Positions 10,329 to 21,498 of a stretch of DNA of 64,000 nucleotides are shown one piece after another. Under the pieces are notes generated by a model. The model ran no database searches. It was not told the origin of the DNA and saw only the letters and a list, made by a program, of their open reading frames with translations. The DNA is from Perkinsus olseni (taxonomy: Eukaryota > Perkinsozoa > Perkinsida): positions 17,208 through 81,207 of the forward strand of contig JABANN010000070.1 of the NCBI GenBank assembly GCA_013115125.1, read 5' to 3'. Each line of letters opens with the position of its first letter. Position 1 is the first letter of the stretch. The translations under genes and the position numbers were made by a program.

Positions 10329-12446
10329 ATGATGCAGCCTTCGGACATGAGCGTCATCTGCTTCTCTTTGGCACGGCTTCGGTTGCGAGATCGAGAGTTG
10401 CTATCTAGAGTAGCTCAGGAGTACCCCACCCAAATGGGGAGGTTTTCCCCCGCGGATCTGGCGTAGGTTAGCCAATGCTGGGAAGTGAGATGAGAAGGCG
10501 CTGTGAAGGTATCTTCTCTCATCCTACGCCCGACTGGAGATGCGCCACGATTTGCTCTTCAACATAGCGGCCCGAGAAGCGGCACGGCTGATGCATCGGT
10601 GCAATTCCAGACAAGTACGACTGGTCGCGAACGCTGTACCTAGGGCTGCCTCTGCAGGTTAGTGATATCATGTTCGCGTTCGCTAGCCTGCAGTACGTCC
10701 ATCCTCGGCTATTCAACGTTATTCGTAGACGAGTCGTCGAAGTGGCTCCTAACATGGAGGGATGGCATCTTGCTCTCGTGAGTGGAGCGGTCTCACCATC
10801 GCTGTTGACGTTGATGGACTCGTGTTATCTTTTCGTGATTCTTCCTGCCGCGATGCACACCTCAGACATGTTCGGCTTTCGCCAAGCTACAACTTGCGGA
10901 TACTAAGTTGTTCGCAGTACTGGCGGGTGAAATCTGCAAGAGGATCAGCGACCTCCCTCCAAAGTCGCTTGCACTCGTGGCAAACAGCTATGGTGAGGAG
11001 AGAGTAGCGCTTCTCGTGCTAACGACGTGTTTCAGCCCGGCTTAATGTTCACAATCGATTCCTTCTTGAGGTGCTAATGGATGAATCATTCAGACATCGC
11101 GGCAAGTAGCAAGAGTTTATGATGGCCGTACGTGCTCAGTCGCTTCTGCGTGGCAGGTTCTCACCCCAGGGTGTTGCTCTGATGCTCAACTCGTATGCAA
11201 AACTTAAGCATCCAAATCCACTTCTTTTTGATTACTTCGCGAAGGTAGAGTAGGCCACTTCGAAGCAGCTTAAATCGACTCTGGCTCAGGAGATCCCCAA
11301 GCACATCAAGAAGTATACGTTACAGTCGGTGATGTTGGTGGCGTCATCATACGCACGTGCTGGTCATAAGTCCCCGGCTCTATTCGCGGCCCTCGGTGAT
11401 CAGGTGGGAGAGTCCCGCCTCGTTGGTAGGGTACGCTACATCAGGTATCTCGCGAAGCAGAGAACATGACGCCGAGGATAGCTGCATCGCTTGTGCATTC
11501 GTTTAGCGTAGCTGATGTCCGCAATGGCCCCCTGCTGTATCACACACCAGAGCTCATCGAGAAAAAGTGAGGAAGCTGACCACCTGGCAACCCTCCCGGT
11601 CCTCACGTATTTTCAGCATCACTACTGTCACGCTGGCGGAGATTTTCATGGTGCTTCGTGCTTACGCTAAACTCAACATTAATAACCTCGAGCTCATTGA
11701 CACGACACTTGCCCGTATACCCCATCTCATTGCTATTCAAGACTCGATACCGCGCGAAGGCGGGGTAGGCGATGGGCTCTCATTGCCGGGGAGTCCCTCT
11801 TGCGTGTCCTTGTCACGCAGATGGATGAAACGCCTTCAGCGCTCGACGACTACTCGGTGTCCGTGGCCGATGAGGTAGATCCGACTAGAGACCGCTGCGA
11901 GATGCTGCCCCTGTTGGGTATAATTCATGCAATGAGCATGCTGCATGTCAGTCCAAAAGGGAATGATGTCTACAGTAGGGAAAGCGATGATATTGGGCAC
12001 TAGCGGAACCAGTTGGCTTCTCAGAGGCGGCAGTCGATTCCATTTGTGAGCATGCGAGCTCGAGGGATGATGAAGAGTTCACTCCGGTCGAGGTGGCATC
12101 CGCGCTGGAAGCGATGTCCAACCTACACTATCGCCACAACGGACTTCTCGGAAAGGTAGGACTCGTGCTGTGGAAGTGCTCGTGATGTGAGTGGTGCATG
12201 CTCCATCAGTTACGACATCTGCTCTCTAGAGAATCATTCGTGGCCGCAGCAAACGACGAGGACGCCCAGAAGATTATGGAATCGTTACGGGCGATGGGAT
12301 GGCAAGATCGTGATGCGACAACGCTTTCGGCAGGAGATGATCACAGCGAAGACCATGAGCATGTCGTTACTGAGTTCCCTATGTATAGCGAAGATAACTC
12401 ACATAGAGGTCCAACTGAACAGGATGTTTCCGAGAACGGTTTCTGA
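10329..12446 (+). CDS. Heptatricopeptide-like repeat protein (likely mitochondrial RNA-binding)
   Basis: About eleven short introns (for example 10463-10508, 10615-10657, 10778-10865, 10993-11035, 11106-11156, 11245-11289, 11431-11462, 11567-11616). After splicing, units of 37-41 residues recur, each with the core '[SAT]x[AS][YF]A[RK]Lxxxxxx LF': SSYARLEMRHDLLF, FAFASLQYVHPRLF, SAFAKLQLADTKLF, NSYARLNVHNRFLL, NSYAKLKHPNPLLF, SSYARAGHKSPALF, RAYAKLNINNLELI. This helical-repeat style is known from FASTK/RAP-type and heptatricopeptide proteins that bind organelle RNA in alveolates, chlorophytes and animals. No RAP domain is visible at the C-terminus, which is acidic and Asp/Glu/His-rich, ending VSENGF. 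Residues 1-20 (MMQPSDMSVICFSLARLRLR) could hold a presequence. Function is inferred from the repeat type only. Confidence 0.7.
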
Positions 12447-13237
12447 TTATCAATCCAGTTGTGTTGCGTAGTTGGCGACTCCACCAGAAAGAATGACATC
12501 GAGAAACTCATAACGAGCAACTAAGTCTGTTCACTCCATAACACTGCGGTGTTATGCGTGCCAAGCCGATTGACGAATTACGTAAAGACTGTAAGGTCGC
12601 ACCATTCGTGTCACGATACTAGACGAGCATCACAGGAGTCTGATCGGACCACACGAGGGAGCCACAATACATGCCGGTCATGACCATCAAGCTGGTTCCC
12701 ACCGGGCTACACATCTTTTATACATCTGTAACCTCCACGCAACGCCATCACCCCTCCAACTCGCGTAATCGGATCGCCTGTGGCGCGCGACATTGTTTCT
12801 GACTTATCCCTGGATGACTTCTGCCTCTGCCATCTGTGACTCTCGCCCAGAGCCATCAATTCTTGAGAGAACTTATACGCCTCGTGAGACTGCCCTCAGA
12901 GCACCTCCTGCGTGACCTGGGCGTCATGGTCCCTCCGTTTAGTGGGTGTACATTGAGTGATGCGTGACGTGCACGTGCGTGCTAAAACGACTTTCAAAAG
13001 AATGTTTGCACAGAAGCATCAAAACTCCTCCCCTGACTCGCTTGCGCTGGTTTGCACAGGAAAGTCTCGATAATTCATACTTTGACGACTGGAAATGCTA
13101 CCAGTGATGGCCCCACCCCTAGCGTGAGGTCTAGCGTGAGGCTTCCTCTTAGCTCGATCGCTTTCTGGGTGGAACATTCCCGTAAAATGACGACCATCTG
13201 CGCTCAGCGAATTGTGCTTGAATGGTAATTGATTGTT
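12447..13237. other. Spacer without a recognisable gene
   Basis: About 790 bp between the repeat-protein gene and the palindrome before the sirtuin. Open frames are short and without domain content. It should hold the sirtuin promoter. Confidence 0.45.
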
Positions 13238-13290
13238 GACGCATTGTTAATCCGGATCGTCTAGTAGACGATCCGGATTAACAATGCGTC
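13238..13290. repeat. Near-perfect 53-bp palindrome (26-bp arms, 1-nt centre)
   Basis: The left arm (13238-13263, beginning gacgcattgttaatccgg) and right arm (13265-13290) are exact reverse complements around a single G at 13264. It ends 34 bp before the sirtuin ATG. As RNA it would form a very stable hairpin in the 5' leader; as DNA it could extrude a cruciform or bind a dimeric factor. Confidence 0.9.
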
Positions 13291-13324
13291 GGTAGACGAC
13301 GTCTACTCAGTGTTCCGTGCTCGG

Positions 13325-15301
13325 ATGTCGCTCGAATCTGCATCCAGCCCGGCGCGTGCAAGTTCCAGCGCTTACAACGATAGGCTCAGTCCTTATCCAA
13401 ATAAGGGGCTGTGCGGGGATCCTGAGTACGAGGAGGACTCCGAGTCCGATGACTATTCTGAGAAATTACGACAGTTGTCGGGGTGGGTGAAGGAGGCTAA
13501 GGTGAGTCCGACTGGCTTGCTTTCCCTCGCTGAGCATCTTGTGGAGCCCAACTTTGGTGGATCGCGTTCTGATTGCTCCTACTTTTGCACGGGGTCAGGG
13601 GGACTCGACACGCTTTGCGAAGTATGCAGAACGGATCGGAAGTCGTTCAGTGAAGAGAAGAAAATGCTTCAGGGAGCGTCGAGAGATCTACGAGCTGTAG
13701 ACTGCAGCCCTAATCGTTTGTCTGGCCCGATTGTTGGGTAGAGGTGTATGGATTGTGACTGTTCGTTATTAAGTGACGAGTCTCTGTTGGTCAGCTCCTC
13801 GCGTCGCTCCGGAAGGGTCCGACTCGCGATTACTACTCTTCTTCAGCACCTCGTTTTCTTTACTGGGGCGGGTATATCCACAGCCTGCGGGATACCGGAT
13901 TTTCGTGGTCCTAATGGTATCTGGACGCGCGAAAAGACGAGCAGTGAATCGAGAACAAGGGATACTCCACTGACGCCCTCCATCACGGAGGGAACGGACG
14001 CTGTGTGTAGGTCTGACGGATACCGTGACAAGCTCCCACCACGGCAACCGGGCAGAGGACTGTTTCATACTCACTGCTTGTGCGTCAGCTTTCTCGGAGG
14101 CGATTCCGAGCTACTCTCATTTAGCCATTGCCGAGCTCATCAGTCGAGGAAAGGCGAAAGCAGTCGTGACTCAAGTACGCCTCGCAGCAGTGGTCGATCG
14201 AACTCGGCGCCTTCAGAACGTCGACGGGCTGCATTGGAAGTCCGGTATTCCGCGATCTCTATTGTCGGAGATTCATGGCTGCCTCCTCGCCTCCTACTGT
14301 GACAGCTGTCAGACTGAGTGAGTTGCTCTCTTCGCCGTAGAACCCAACCGCAGCTGTACGTTTACTCCAAGCGAAATCACCAGCATAGACATTCCTCAAG
14401 AAGCTGTGTGGTGTGGGTGTACGATGTGTTTGAGTGACTTGTCGTGTGAGAGGACGAATGATCTGCGGTTCAGTCGTGGGAGTCGGCGAGATCCGTCCGT
14501 AGGTTCCGCCACCTTGACGACGTCGGAGGCTGCGGCCAGAGACCGCTGCCAGGAGGGCTACTGTGCCCCAAGTGTGAACGGAGCAATACGAGTATGTTAT
14601 CTAACCCGATAACGAAATCCCTCGAGCTGAGTTCATTCGTTGTGCAGAGACCGCTCTACATCGACCTGTGCGAATGGTTAGACGAGAGGGTCATCGTCGT
14701 GACTGCGTGCTGCATGACTGTGTACTGGATTGGAACGAGGAGCTTCCCGAGCCCGACAGGAGCCGAGCTATCCGTCATTGCAAACTAGCTGACCTCTGCA
14801 TTGTTATCGGTAAGGCTCATTCACACACTTCTTCTCTCATACTGAGGCATCTCATGTGACGCCCATAGTACGATGCTCTCTCGTGCGGCGAGTCATACTC
14901 GCAGTGCTAGGTTCTTCTCTACGTATCGAGCCAGCGAGCTCATTCCCTTTCTACGCCCAGTGGATCAACAAACGCATGGAGAAGCTCGAGCGAGGCCGAG
15001 TGGTCATCATCAACCTTCAGAAGACAGAGTATGATGAACGATGTGGTACGTTCCGTTGCATGACGTTCCGTGAAGTGCCTGCGGGAATGTCATGTCTGCT
15101 GTAGATCTGCGATTTTTCACTCGTTCCGACCGAGTCTTCCGAGACCTCTTCGAGCAACTCGGCATCACCATTGAAGGGCGTCCTCTGATCAAGCCAGACT
15201 TGCTCACGGACCCAGCGCTTTACGAATCGTATCATCGAGTTCGCGGTAGCAGCAACACCCGCAGCGGTGATCCGACTGTTAAACGAATACGAAACATTTG
15301 A
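13325..15301 (+). CDS. SIRT6/7-class sirtuin (NAD-dependent deacylase)
   Basis: The first exon gives [28 protein letters not shown], typical of class IV sirtuin N-termini. It splices at 13502-13846 to [20 protein letters not shown], the NAD-binding Rossmann motif, then [10 protein letters not shown]. Later exons supply [20 protein letters not shown] joined to [13 protein letters not shown] (intron near 14174), the catalytic His in LLSEIHG, one zinc Cys pair (YCDSC) and the segment [17 protein letters not shown], the counterpart of SIRT6 'LDWEDSLP'. LADLCIVIG joins [13 protein letters not shown] across an intron, followed by [15 protein letters not shown] and [12 protein letters not shown]6/7 enzymes act on chromatin in the nucleus. 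The first intron is long (345 nt) for this genome. The 3' end is uncertain, see next entry. Confidence 0.8.
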
Positions 15302-16003
15302 TAAGACAAGACCAGTGTTAGTCAATTGCCGGCCGGTCGCACACGCGTGCTCACAGCGGTAGTTCATGTATCAACTCAGCCGATGATGGGCACGCCGGAG
15401 TTACTGCACGGCAGCTACGCTGGTACACCCTGGGGTTATGACTCGGCAATAGACGAACTCCGTAGTACCGCCACCACAGAGGCTCTGTCGACAACAAAGT
15501 CCTCGCCTAGGTCACTTGAAAGTTGCGATGGCAACAATGATGGTGATACTCTCGGGGATCATCGTGAGCTCGTGGGGTATCGACTAAGGACTGCGCACGA
15601 TGTTGCACAGATCTTTCTGTTCCTTGTGGCGTCGATCGACGCGGGGCCCAGGAAGCCGCTCGGTACAAAAACGGCGCGGCAGCCGAGCCAACAAGAAAGA
15701 ATCACACACATCGAAATGGACGACGCCGTGGCTCGAAGGAGAGAGTTTGAAGCCGAGCTGGACAGTGAAGAGCTAGCCTGCATTGTGAAAGCTAACTTCC
15801 CGACGGCTGAATCAGGGAAGGAGAGGTACGAGTTGGCTCACATTTGATCGTTTGCCGACGTGGCATCGGACTCCTCCGCTGTGATGGGTGTAGATACCGA
15901 TCATCGAGCGAGGATATTCGCCTGCCGTCCATCAACTATATGCGGAAGTACCCGCCTTTCCGGCGGAAACACAAACCGCTGCCATCCTTGAATGTTGAAT
16001 AGC
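15302..16003 (+). CDS. Probable 3' exons of the sirtuin or a small separate gene
   Basis: Open stretches without a recognised domain but with coding character. One frame over 15383-15845 holds HDVAQIFLFLVASIDAG and a charged segment (MDDAVARRREFEAELDSEE). A second, at about 15845-16003, reads CRRGIGLLRCDGCRYRSSSEDI...HKPLPSLNVE and stops at 16003; its C-x9-C-x2-C spacing may bind metal. A third frame near 15235-15340 ([20 protein letters not shown]) is also plausible. I could not decide the splicing; a C-terminal extension of the sirtuin is likeliest. Confidence 0.35.
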
Positions 16004-16091
16004 CCCCGCATGAGATATTTCCGTAGCCAACGGTGTTCAGTTCTGAGTGTGTGGGACGAGTATTACAGCTTTCTCATGCTACACGTACATA

Positions 16092-16105
16092 TACACGTAC
16101 GTGTA
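16092..16105. repeat. 14-bp perfect palindrome tacacgtacgtgta
   Basis: Lies in the 215-bp spacer between the convergent sirtuin-side exons and PRORP. It may be a protein site or part of a 3' end; nothing more can be said. Confidence 0.4.
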
Positions 16106-16218
16106 AGCGATCTCAGCCTATCGACGGCTCATGTAACATCCTTTCTTACGTATCCCCGTTGACTACCCACGCGAACGCGACTCCAAAACCGTATGGAAGA
16201 GAAACGTAGTTAGGCTCA

Positions 16219-19073
16219 TCACTCCGAGCCAGCTGCCTTATTCACTACGGCAAGCCATTTTGTCTCGGTCTCAGGCTGCTGATCATCCACAGGCCGGGTG
16301 ATAGGTACCTGAGACACATCACATGCTCAATCAACGGGTTCATGGGGCTCTATGAGACCGGGTTTTACATGACAGTAGCGTCCCTGACGTTGAATTCTCG
16401 TGGAATAGACCGACGGCATCTCGAACGAGTACCTGCGGATGAGTAGTTGCGTTCCCGGTAACACACAACTGCGCTGCGGGAGGCTGGCCTACTCTTTCTT
16501 ATCCACGTCCTCTTCTGGGAACGTAATCCTTACTCGGCAAACATGCCTCTCTCGCCATCGGAGGAAAGATTGCGGAACCTGCAGAGGACGCGTCGCGTCC
16601 TCACGAGCACGAGGCGAGAGAGCACGTTTCTCACCATCATCCGCCAGAAGTGGTCTCGCATCAGATCGTTCGAGATCACAAACACTTTTTCAGCTGCCCG
16701 TCCTTCTTTCTCTGCTAGTGCACGGGCTTGCTCCTCACAGCGGATTGCTGCATACATCCAGAACCAATCATCATTGGCACGAGGAGGAACCTGCCCGGGG
16801 ACCAGTGAATAACAATCTGGCCAGAACGAGGACCTACTCTGTAAAGCTGGAAGAGGCTAGCCTTATCATCATTTTGCTTTGTCCACTTATCATCGTACCT
16901 GTTGTGCAGGGGCTGTCACGATCAAAGCTCGGCCATGGTCGGAATGATGGCCAGGACTTGACTTACTTCTTGATGAGCTCATCGAACTTGGTCCTCTTCT
17001 CATCGCTTAGTTCCTCAATGTCGTCTTCGTCGCTGGTGTGAGAACTCTGAGGCTTGGAAGAAGCCGATTCGTCAGCACTGTCAGGGATGGACCCATTGGC
17101 TGGTGCGGACGACGATGTCAGCTCGGGGTCCAGCTCAGGGGCGAAGCTACCTGGATCGACGCAGCAGTTTGATACACCAGAACCCTAGTGGCTCGGACAC
17201 GGGCCGAAAACGGAACCGAATAATCCTCGACCGACCGCGTTGACGTGTGGTGGAACTTCAGAATTTCACCGACAGTCTGGCCGAGTGGTCTAAGGCGGTG
17301 GCTTTAGGCGCCATTCCGAAAGGGCGTGGGTTCGAACCCCACGGCTGTCACTTCTTCTTGCGATCTTTTTCCGACAGACAGCGACAGAGTAGTCGAGATA
17401 CCATGTTGATCATCCCCGCTTCAGAGCCCACCATCAAGCCTAGCGAGCTTCTGCTTCTGCTTGCTTGCAATTTTCCGTCTTTTCTTGGCAAGGGGGCCCG
17501 TACCGACAGTCAAGTCGAGGCCCTGCTCCAGCCATTTGCTGTGCAAGATAACCAGAACCTTGTAAGGGTTGATGATACGAACATGATACGAACAAAGCGC
17601 GTATCAAAAGGCTTGGCAGCTCCACCTTCTTTCCTTCATTTGTGAAATGCTCCACAACATCATCTATCTGCGAGTGCTGGAAAAAACCATCCGTGTAATT
17701 CTGGTTCATGTGCCCAATATTAGCTGCATCAACGATGATGGTTGCGGGTGTCGACTGCGAATCTAACGGTCGGGACGAGCATTTAGTTCGCCTGAATAAC
17801 TAGCCGCTCCGAAATGAAGCCGACCTAAGTAATCCTTCAAGTCGAGGAATTTCTGTTGCTGTTCTTCTGATAAGTCTTGCGTCGCCAGTCTCTCAGTTAG
17901 GTCCGAAAGCTCGTGCAGCTCCTCGTCTGTGATATCAATCGACCGCAGCTTGATGCCAGTCGCGGAGCATGCTCCCTCTGCGGAGATCTCCGTGGGGAGA
18001 ACTTCTACGCCCGAATCCCGCTGGCCCATGGTTTTAATAGCATCCGTCAATCTCGAATCTGTGACGGCATCTATGGTGTTAGCAACTTTATCGGCGAGGA
18101 AGTCGAAACCTACAAGCAGCGATGTATGACCGACGGACGTGTTATCTCGCCGCGGTTACTTTCGCCCGCAGGACAACACCGAAGGAGGTAGGACAACTCT
18201 GCTTCACCGAGAGTGAATCCTCGGCTCTCTAGGTCTGCGACCAGCTTCATAGCCGCCTGAGCAGGCGAGGTGGACAGCAGATACTTATGGACCGAATCCA
18301 ATCTCACATCGAAATCCTGGTACTGTGGTGAGGAATACAACTGCATGAGAGGAGCATAACTTCTTAACCGAGGTTGGAAGTTGCTCAGGCCTAATAGAGC
18401 GGATAAGGATGGCAGACAGATGAACACTCACATTCCTTGTGGTACTGGAGGGCCAGATCGATCTCCCCAGCTGCGACGGCCAACTTCACCATGCCAGTGA
18501 GGATGTTCTCTTGCCGCTGCGAGCCTGCGGATAGACAGTAGCCAGGCGCTGCTGTAAGAAGGTGCCCTTACACTTATCCAGGACCTGCTGTGCAAGTTTG
18601 AGGATCTTTCGGGCTGTTTCGATGTCCTTGGCGGGGCATCCTGCCTCCAGATTAACATCACTAGCAGCAACGGTGAGGATACGGGCATGCATCTGAAGGA
18701 ACGCACTACTACGACTAGATCTCCCGTCAGCGGCACGGATGTGAGCCACATGCGGGTGGCCAGCGGCGGAACCATCCTCCAGTTCGTGGTTGTCCTCACC
18801 CCCTTGGTCAGGCCTGCCTCCACAAAATCTTCATTTGAGATGATCTCCTCGTAAGTCTTGAATGCCCCCAAGATATCATGCCCCCGAGCTGACGTGTACC
18901 TGCAGATGATCGGCGGGTGGTGGTGGACACTCGCCGCTGCTGCTGACGACGCACATTTTGGTTTGAATGGCCTTCAACTGCTTCTTTAAGGCGACCTCCT
19001 TGGTGTTCTTCTGATGGGGCATTGGGGAGGGCAGGGCTACTTGAAACAACTGCAGATTCCTGCCGCTGCTCAT
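16219..19073 (-). CDS. PRORP: PRORP, protein-only RNase P
   Basis: Single-protein RNase P that cuts 5' leaders from pre-tRNAs. On the minus strand the N-terminal part holds PPR-like helices: GMVKLAVAAGEIDLALQYHK (18430-18510) and FQPRLRSYAPLM..AAMKLVADLESRGFTLGEAELSYLL (18190-18390). Then comes the zinc-knuckle region GACSATGIKLRSIDITDEEL (~17960), and the NYN metallonuclease domain: DAANIGHMNQNY (first catalytic Asp), VLVILHSKWLEQGLDL, NDDWFWMYAAI (two Asp, ~16780) and VFVISNDLMRDHFW (last Asp, ~16690), then PQSFLRWRERHV. All four metal-binding aspartates are present. A Ser/Asp-rich insert (17150-16980, SDEDDIEELSDEK) lies between the nuclease halves. The knuckle shows only one of the usual two cysteines. 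The last exon (KWLAVVNKAAGSE) stops at 16219. An intron of about 280 nt (17151-17431) carries a tRNA gene on the opposite strand. Exact start uncertain (19073 or 19091). Confidence 0.85.
17271..17350 (+). tRNA. tRNA-Leu (anticodon UAG)
   Basis: A complete cloverleaf: acceptor GACAGTC paired with GGCTGTC, D-arm TGGCCGAGTGGTCTAAGGC, anticodon arm GTGGC-TTTAGGC-GCCAT with anticodon TAG, a class-II variable arm (ATTCCGAAAGGGC) and T-arm GTGGGTTCGAACCCCAC. The discriminator is A at 17350 and a T5 run (17366-17370) follows as a Pol III terminator. It closely resembles other eukaryotic tRNA-Leu(UAG). It lies antisense inside an intron of the PRORP gene. Confidence 0.95.
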
Positions 19074-19203
19074 CACAACCAAACTCAACATGCCACACTC
19101 GACAGCGGCGGAAAACACTGACCCAAGGTCAGCAGGTTGGAGATTCCCAACGCTCCTTCCACAGCCACGTGGGTGCCGTGATGGCGCCTGTAGATGAGAA
19201 CGG

Positions 19204-20264
19204 CTACACCCTTGGTGGCGACGTGGCATCCAGGAGACACTCCGTCCCAACTTCTGCACTCTTCTTTACATCAACAACCTTGCTGAAGTACTGAGTCCCC
19301 AGTAGACTGTCCTGAACACAAATGGATGATAACGAGGAGTAGTCGAGGGCACCACCACCACCACCTCGCCGCTCGTAAGGTAAACGTTATTGGCACTCCG
19401 AAAAAAGGCTATGTGGTCTGCAGCGGCCTTCCTAGCATCGATGTATACCTAATGTTGATCCATGACCGATACAGAATCGCCATGGCATCTACATAGATCT
19501 CCGCGGACTTCCTCAGCCCACTGACGATGCCTGTGAGAGTAGCCGAGGCGTCCACCAAATGGATGTGCTGTCGCTGAGAGGAAGCAAGCACTGGCGAGAC
19601 ACAAATCCGGCCCTTCTCATCCGCGAAGACCGAGACAAGCCGGCCGAGGCTGCAGCGCCGCTGATCTAGGAGGACCGCCAGACCCGTGATGAGGCTAACA
19701 CCGACCTTGTTGTACCGCTATTCTACTGTTAGCTTACGTTCATTGGCCTGAGGCCTTCACTAGCGAGGATGGCTTTCCAGTGGTTGAAGTATGTACCATG
19801 GACAAGCATTGGGGGGAGGGAAGGTGCATCCACGGGGGTCCTGTTAGAGAGCATGACGCCTAGCCGATAAGGCCAAGGTGGTACATGATGAGGGTGGGGT
19901 CTACGACAGTCGGGGGGAAGGAGTGCCCCTGTGTTGCCCGAATGAGGAGGTCACCATTGGGGGCCGTCGTCAGGGCAAAACTGATGGTCCGAGGAGTTTT
20001 GGGGAGGGAGCCATCGGGGCCATGTACCGTTGTTTAGCGTTGCTTGCAACACATTCCTTAATATCATCCTGAGTTGCCCTGAGGCTTTTGAACCGTGGAT
20101 GGGCTAGGAGGTCCTGTACTCTAACATAACCAGCCTTGTCGATGCTGATGCCCATGTCCACAGCCTTGTGACGCAGTACCTGAGCAAAGGTTGGGAGAAG
20201 TTGAGGGGCGGAATGAGGTGAAGACCTTAGACAGTAACCGTGATATGGCCTCGCTGGAACTCAT
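19204..20264 (-). CDS. TPT1: tRNA 2'-phosphotransferase (TPT1/KptA family)
   Basis: Removes the 2'-phosphate left at the splice junction of tRNAs, using NAD. Minus-strand exons join cleanly: SEAISRLLSK to VLRHKAVDMGISIDKAGYVR (intron of 47 nt), then VQDLLAHPRFKSLRATQDDI, NAKQR to FALTTAPNGDLLIRATQGHS (the family 'IRA.QGHS' motif), VHGTYFNHWKAILASEGLRP, MN to RQHIHLVDASAT after a ~160-nt intron, IVSGLRKSAEIY to VYIDARKAAADHIAFFRSAN and NVYLTSGE. Arg and His of R..HIHL, the SGLR and the final RSAN segment are the NAD-binding signatures. The tail has LLGTQYFSKVVD. It lies 130 bp upstream of PRORP on the same strand, two steps of tRNA maturation side by side. Confidence 0.9.
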
Positions 20265-20398
20265 CTCTCGTCGTTGTTGTCGTCTGCGGTGGTCGGGTGT
20301 CCGAGTGGAGCTCATGGCCGCCGAAGAAGCCCCTACTTGGGGAAGAGCACTCGGACCACGACCCATCAACTCAACAGCTCACATCAATGGAGGAACAT

Positions 20399-21498
20399 TC
20401 ACGAGGTTTTCTGCCTGTCTCCAGCGACCTTCCTCTCGGTGGTCGTCACCCCGGCAGCCCTCATCTGCTGCCTCCGCTGAGCTATCATGTACTCGTAGAG
20501 GGCCGTGTTGTCCCGCTCGATGTTGGACACGGACTGGAGGAGCCCCGCAGCGCACGCTAGGATGGCACCGTACCTGTAGCAGCAGGCAGGACGTGGCGGG
20601 AGGGACGGCCATCAAGGAACAGCGAGGAGCGGTGATTTAGAAGGATGAATAGCAGGGTTTGAAGCAGAGGACTTACGGCAGGAGGGGGATGAGTTCTAGT
20701 TGGAACCACGCTGCAACGAAGAGGTAGCTGACGGAGGCCAGGGCTATGATACAGGCAATCTTCGATATGGGGTAAAGCCATACCGGAGGGCCTACAGGGC
20801 CTGCCCTCTCACGGATGTAGGGCTCCACCTGAGGGGGCATGTGGGGAAGAAGGGGGGGATGCGTGGTACTCACAATAAGCATGAAGCCGAAGAGAGCTCC
20901 CATTGATGTGGCGATGCTTCGGTTGAAGAACGACCAATCGGCTACTATACCCCAGTACCGATACAGATGGTTGATCTTGGAATCTAGTAGAGGGGAGCAG
21001 GACAGCATCGAGATCGGTAGATGGCACCACCTGAGGACAATCCATCAACTATCATCACGCATGTACTATTGTAGTCAGCGAACAACTTCTTGGACGCTAC
21101 GACTCCCGAGCTCTACTCCAAGGCCACATCCTATGTCGAGGAAACCTGCAGCCTAAGGCAGGCAGCGTCGGACTACAGTCACCACAACAACAACCATCAT
21201 CATGCATCACGAGAGAACGTAGGAAAACAAGCGAACAGATCTGTTCTCTATTCCAATGCTTTCCATCTCGTGGAAGATGTTGACTAGAAAATACGGTAAG
21301 TCACCTGTTGCCCGCTGCCTCCTCTCGGTGGCCCATGACCTCCACTATCTCAGTCAGGAGGCACCAGAGTAGCCCACAGCCGGCCATGAGGGTCTGCCTC
21401 CTACGGTCAGTGCATCTACTCCTAGGGCCAGTAAAGCACCAAAGGAGGACTGCCACTTGGATGGCAGCCAAGCTGATGTAGACGAGGAGGTGTAGCAT
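20399..21498 (-). CDS. Multi-span membrane protein, unknown
   Basis: Starts MLHLLVYISLAAIQVAVLLW (a first membrane segment) at 21498, followed by a second in the same exon (LMAGCGLLWCLLTEIV). Later exons hold INHLYRYWGIVADWSFF, SIATSMGALFGFMLI, PISKIACIIALASVSYLFVA and YGAILACAAGLLQSVSNIER before a basic tail ending VAGDRQKTS. I count about five hydrophobic segments. Exons between 21040 and 21300 are unresolved. No family is recognised. Confidence 0.5.

Noticed and set aside
11091-11275. Two in-frame TAG codons inside the heptatricopeptide-like gene, suggesting a pseudogene or stop-codon reassignment
   Set aside because: Each lies in a segment with GT-AG ends whose length is a multiple of three (51 and 45 nt). 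Removing both restores the regular repeat length, so they are introns.
19080-19210. Minus-strand frame KGVAVLIYRRHHGTHVAVEG after the TPT1 stop
   Set aside because: It overlaps the TPT1 tail in another frame, has no family match and fits neither TPT1 nor PRORP.
21080-21190. Minus-strand FLDIGCGLG, resembling motif I of SAM-dependent methyltransferases
   Set aside because: The frame is only about 23 residues long, has no other methyltransferase motif nearby and lies between exons of a membrane protein.
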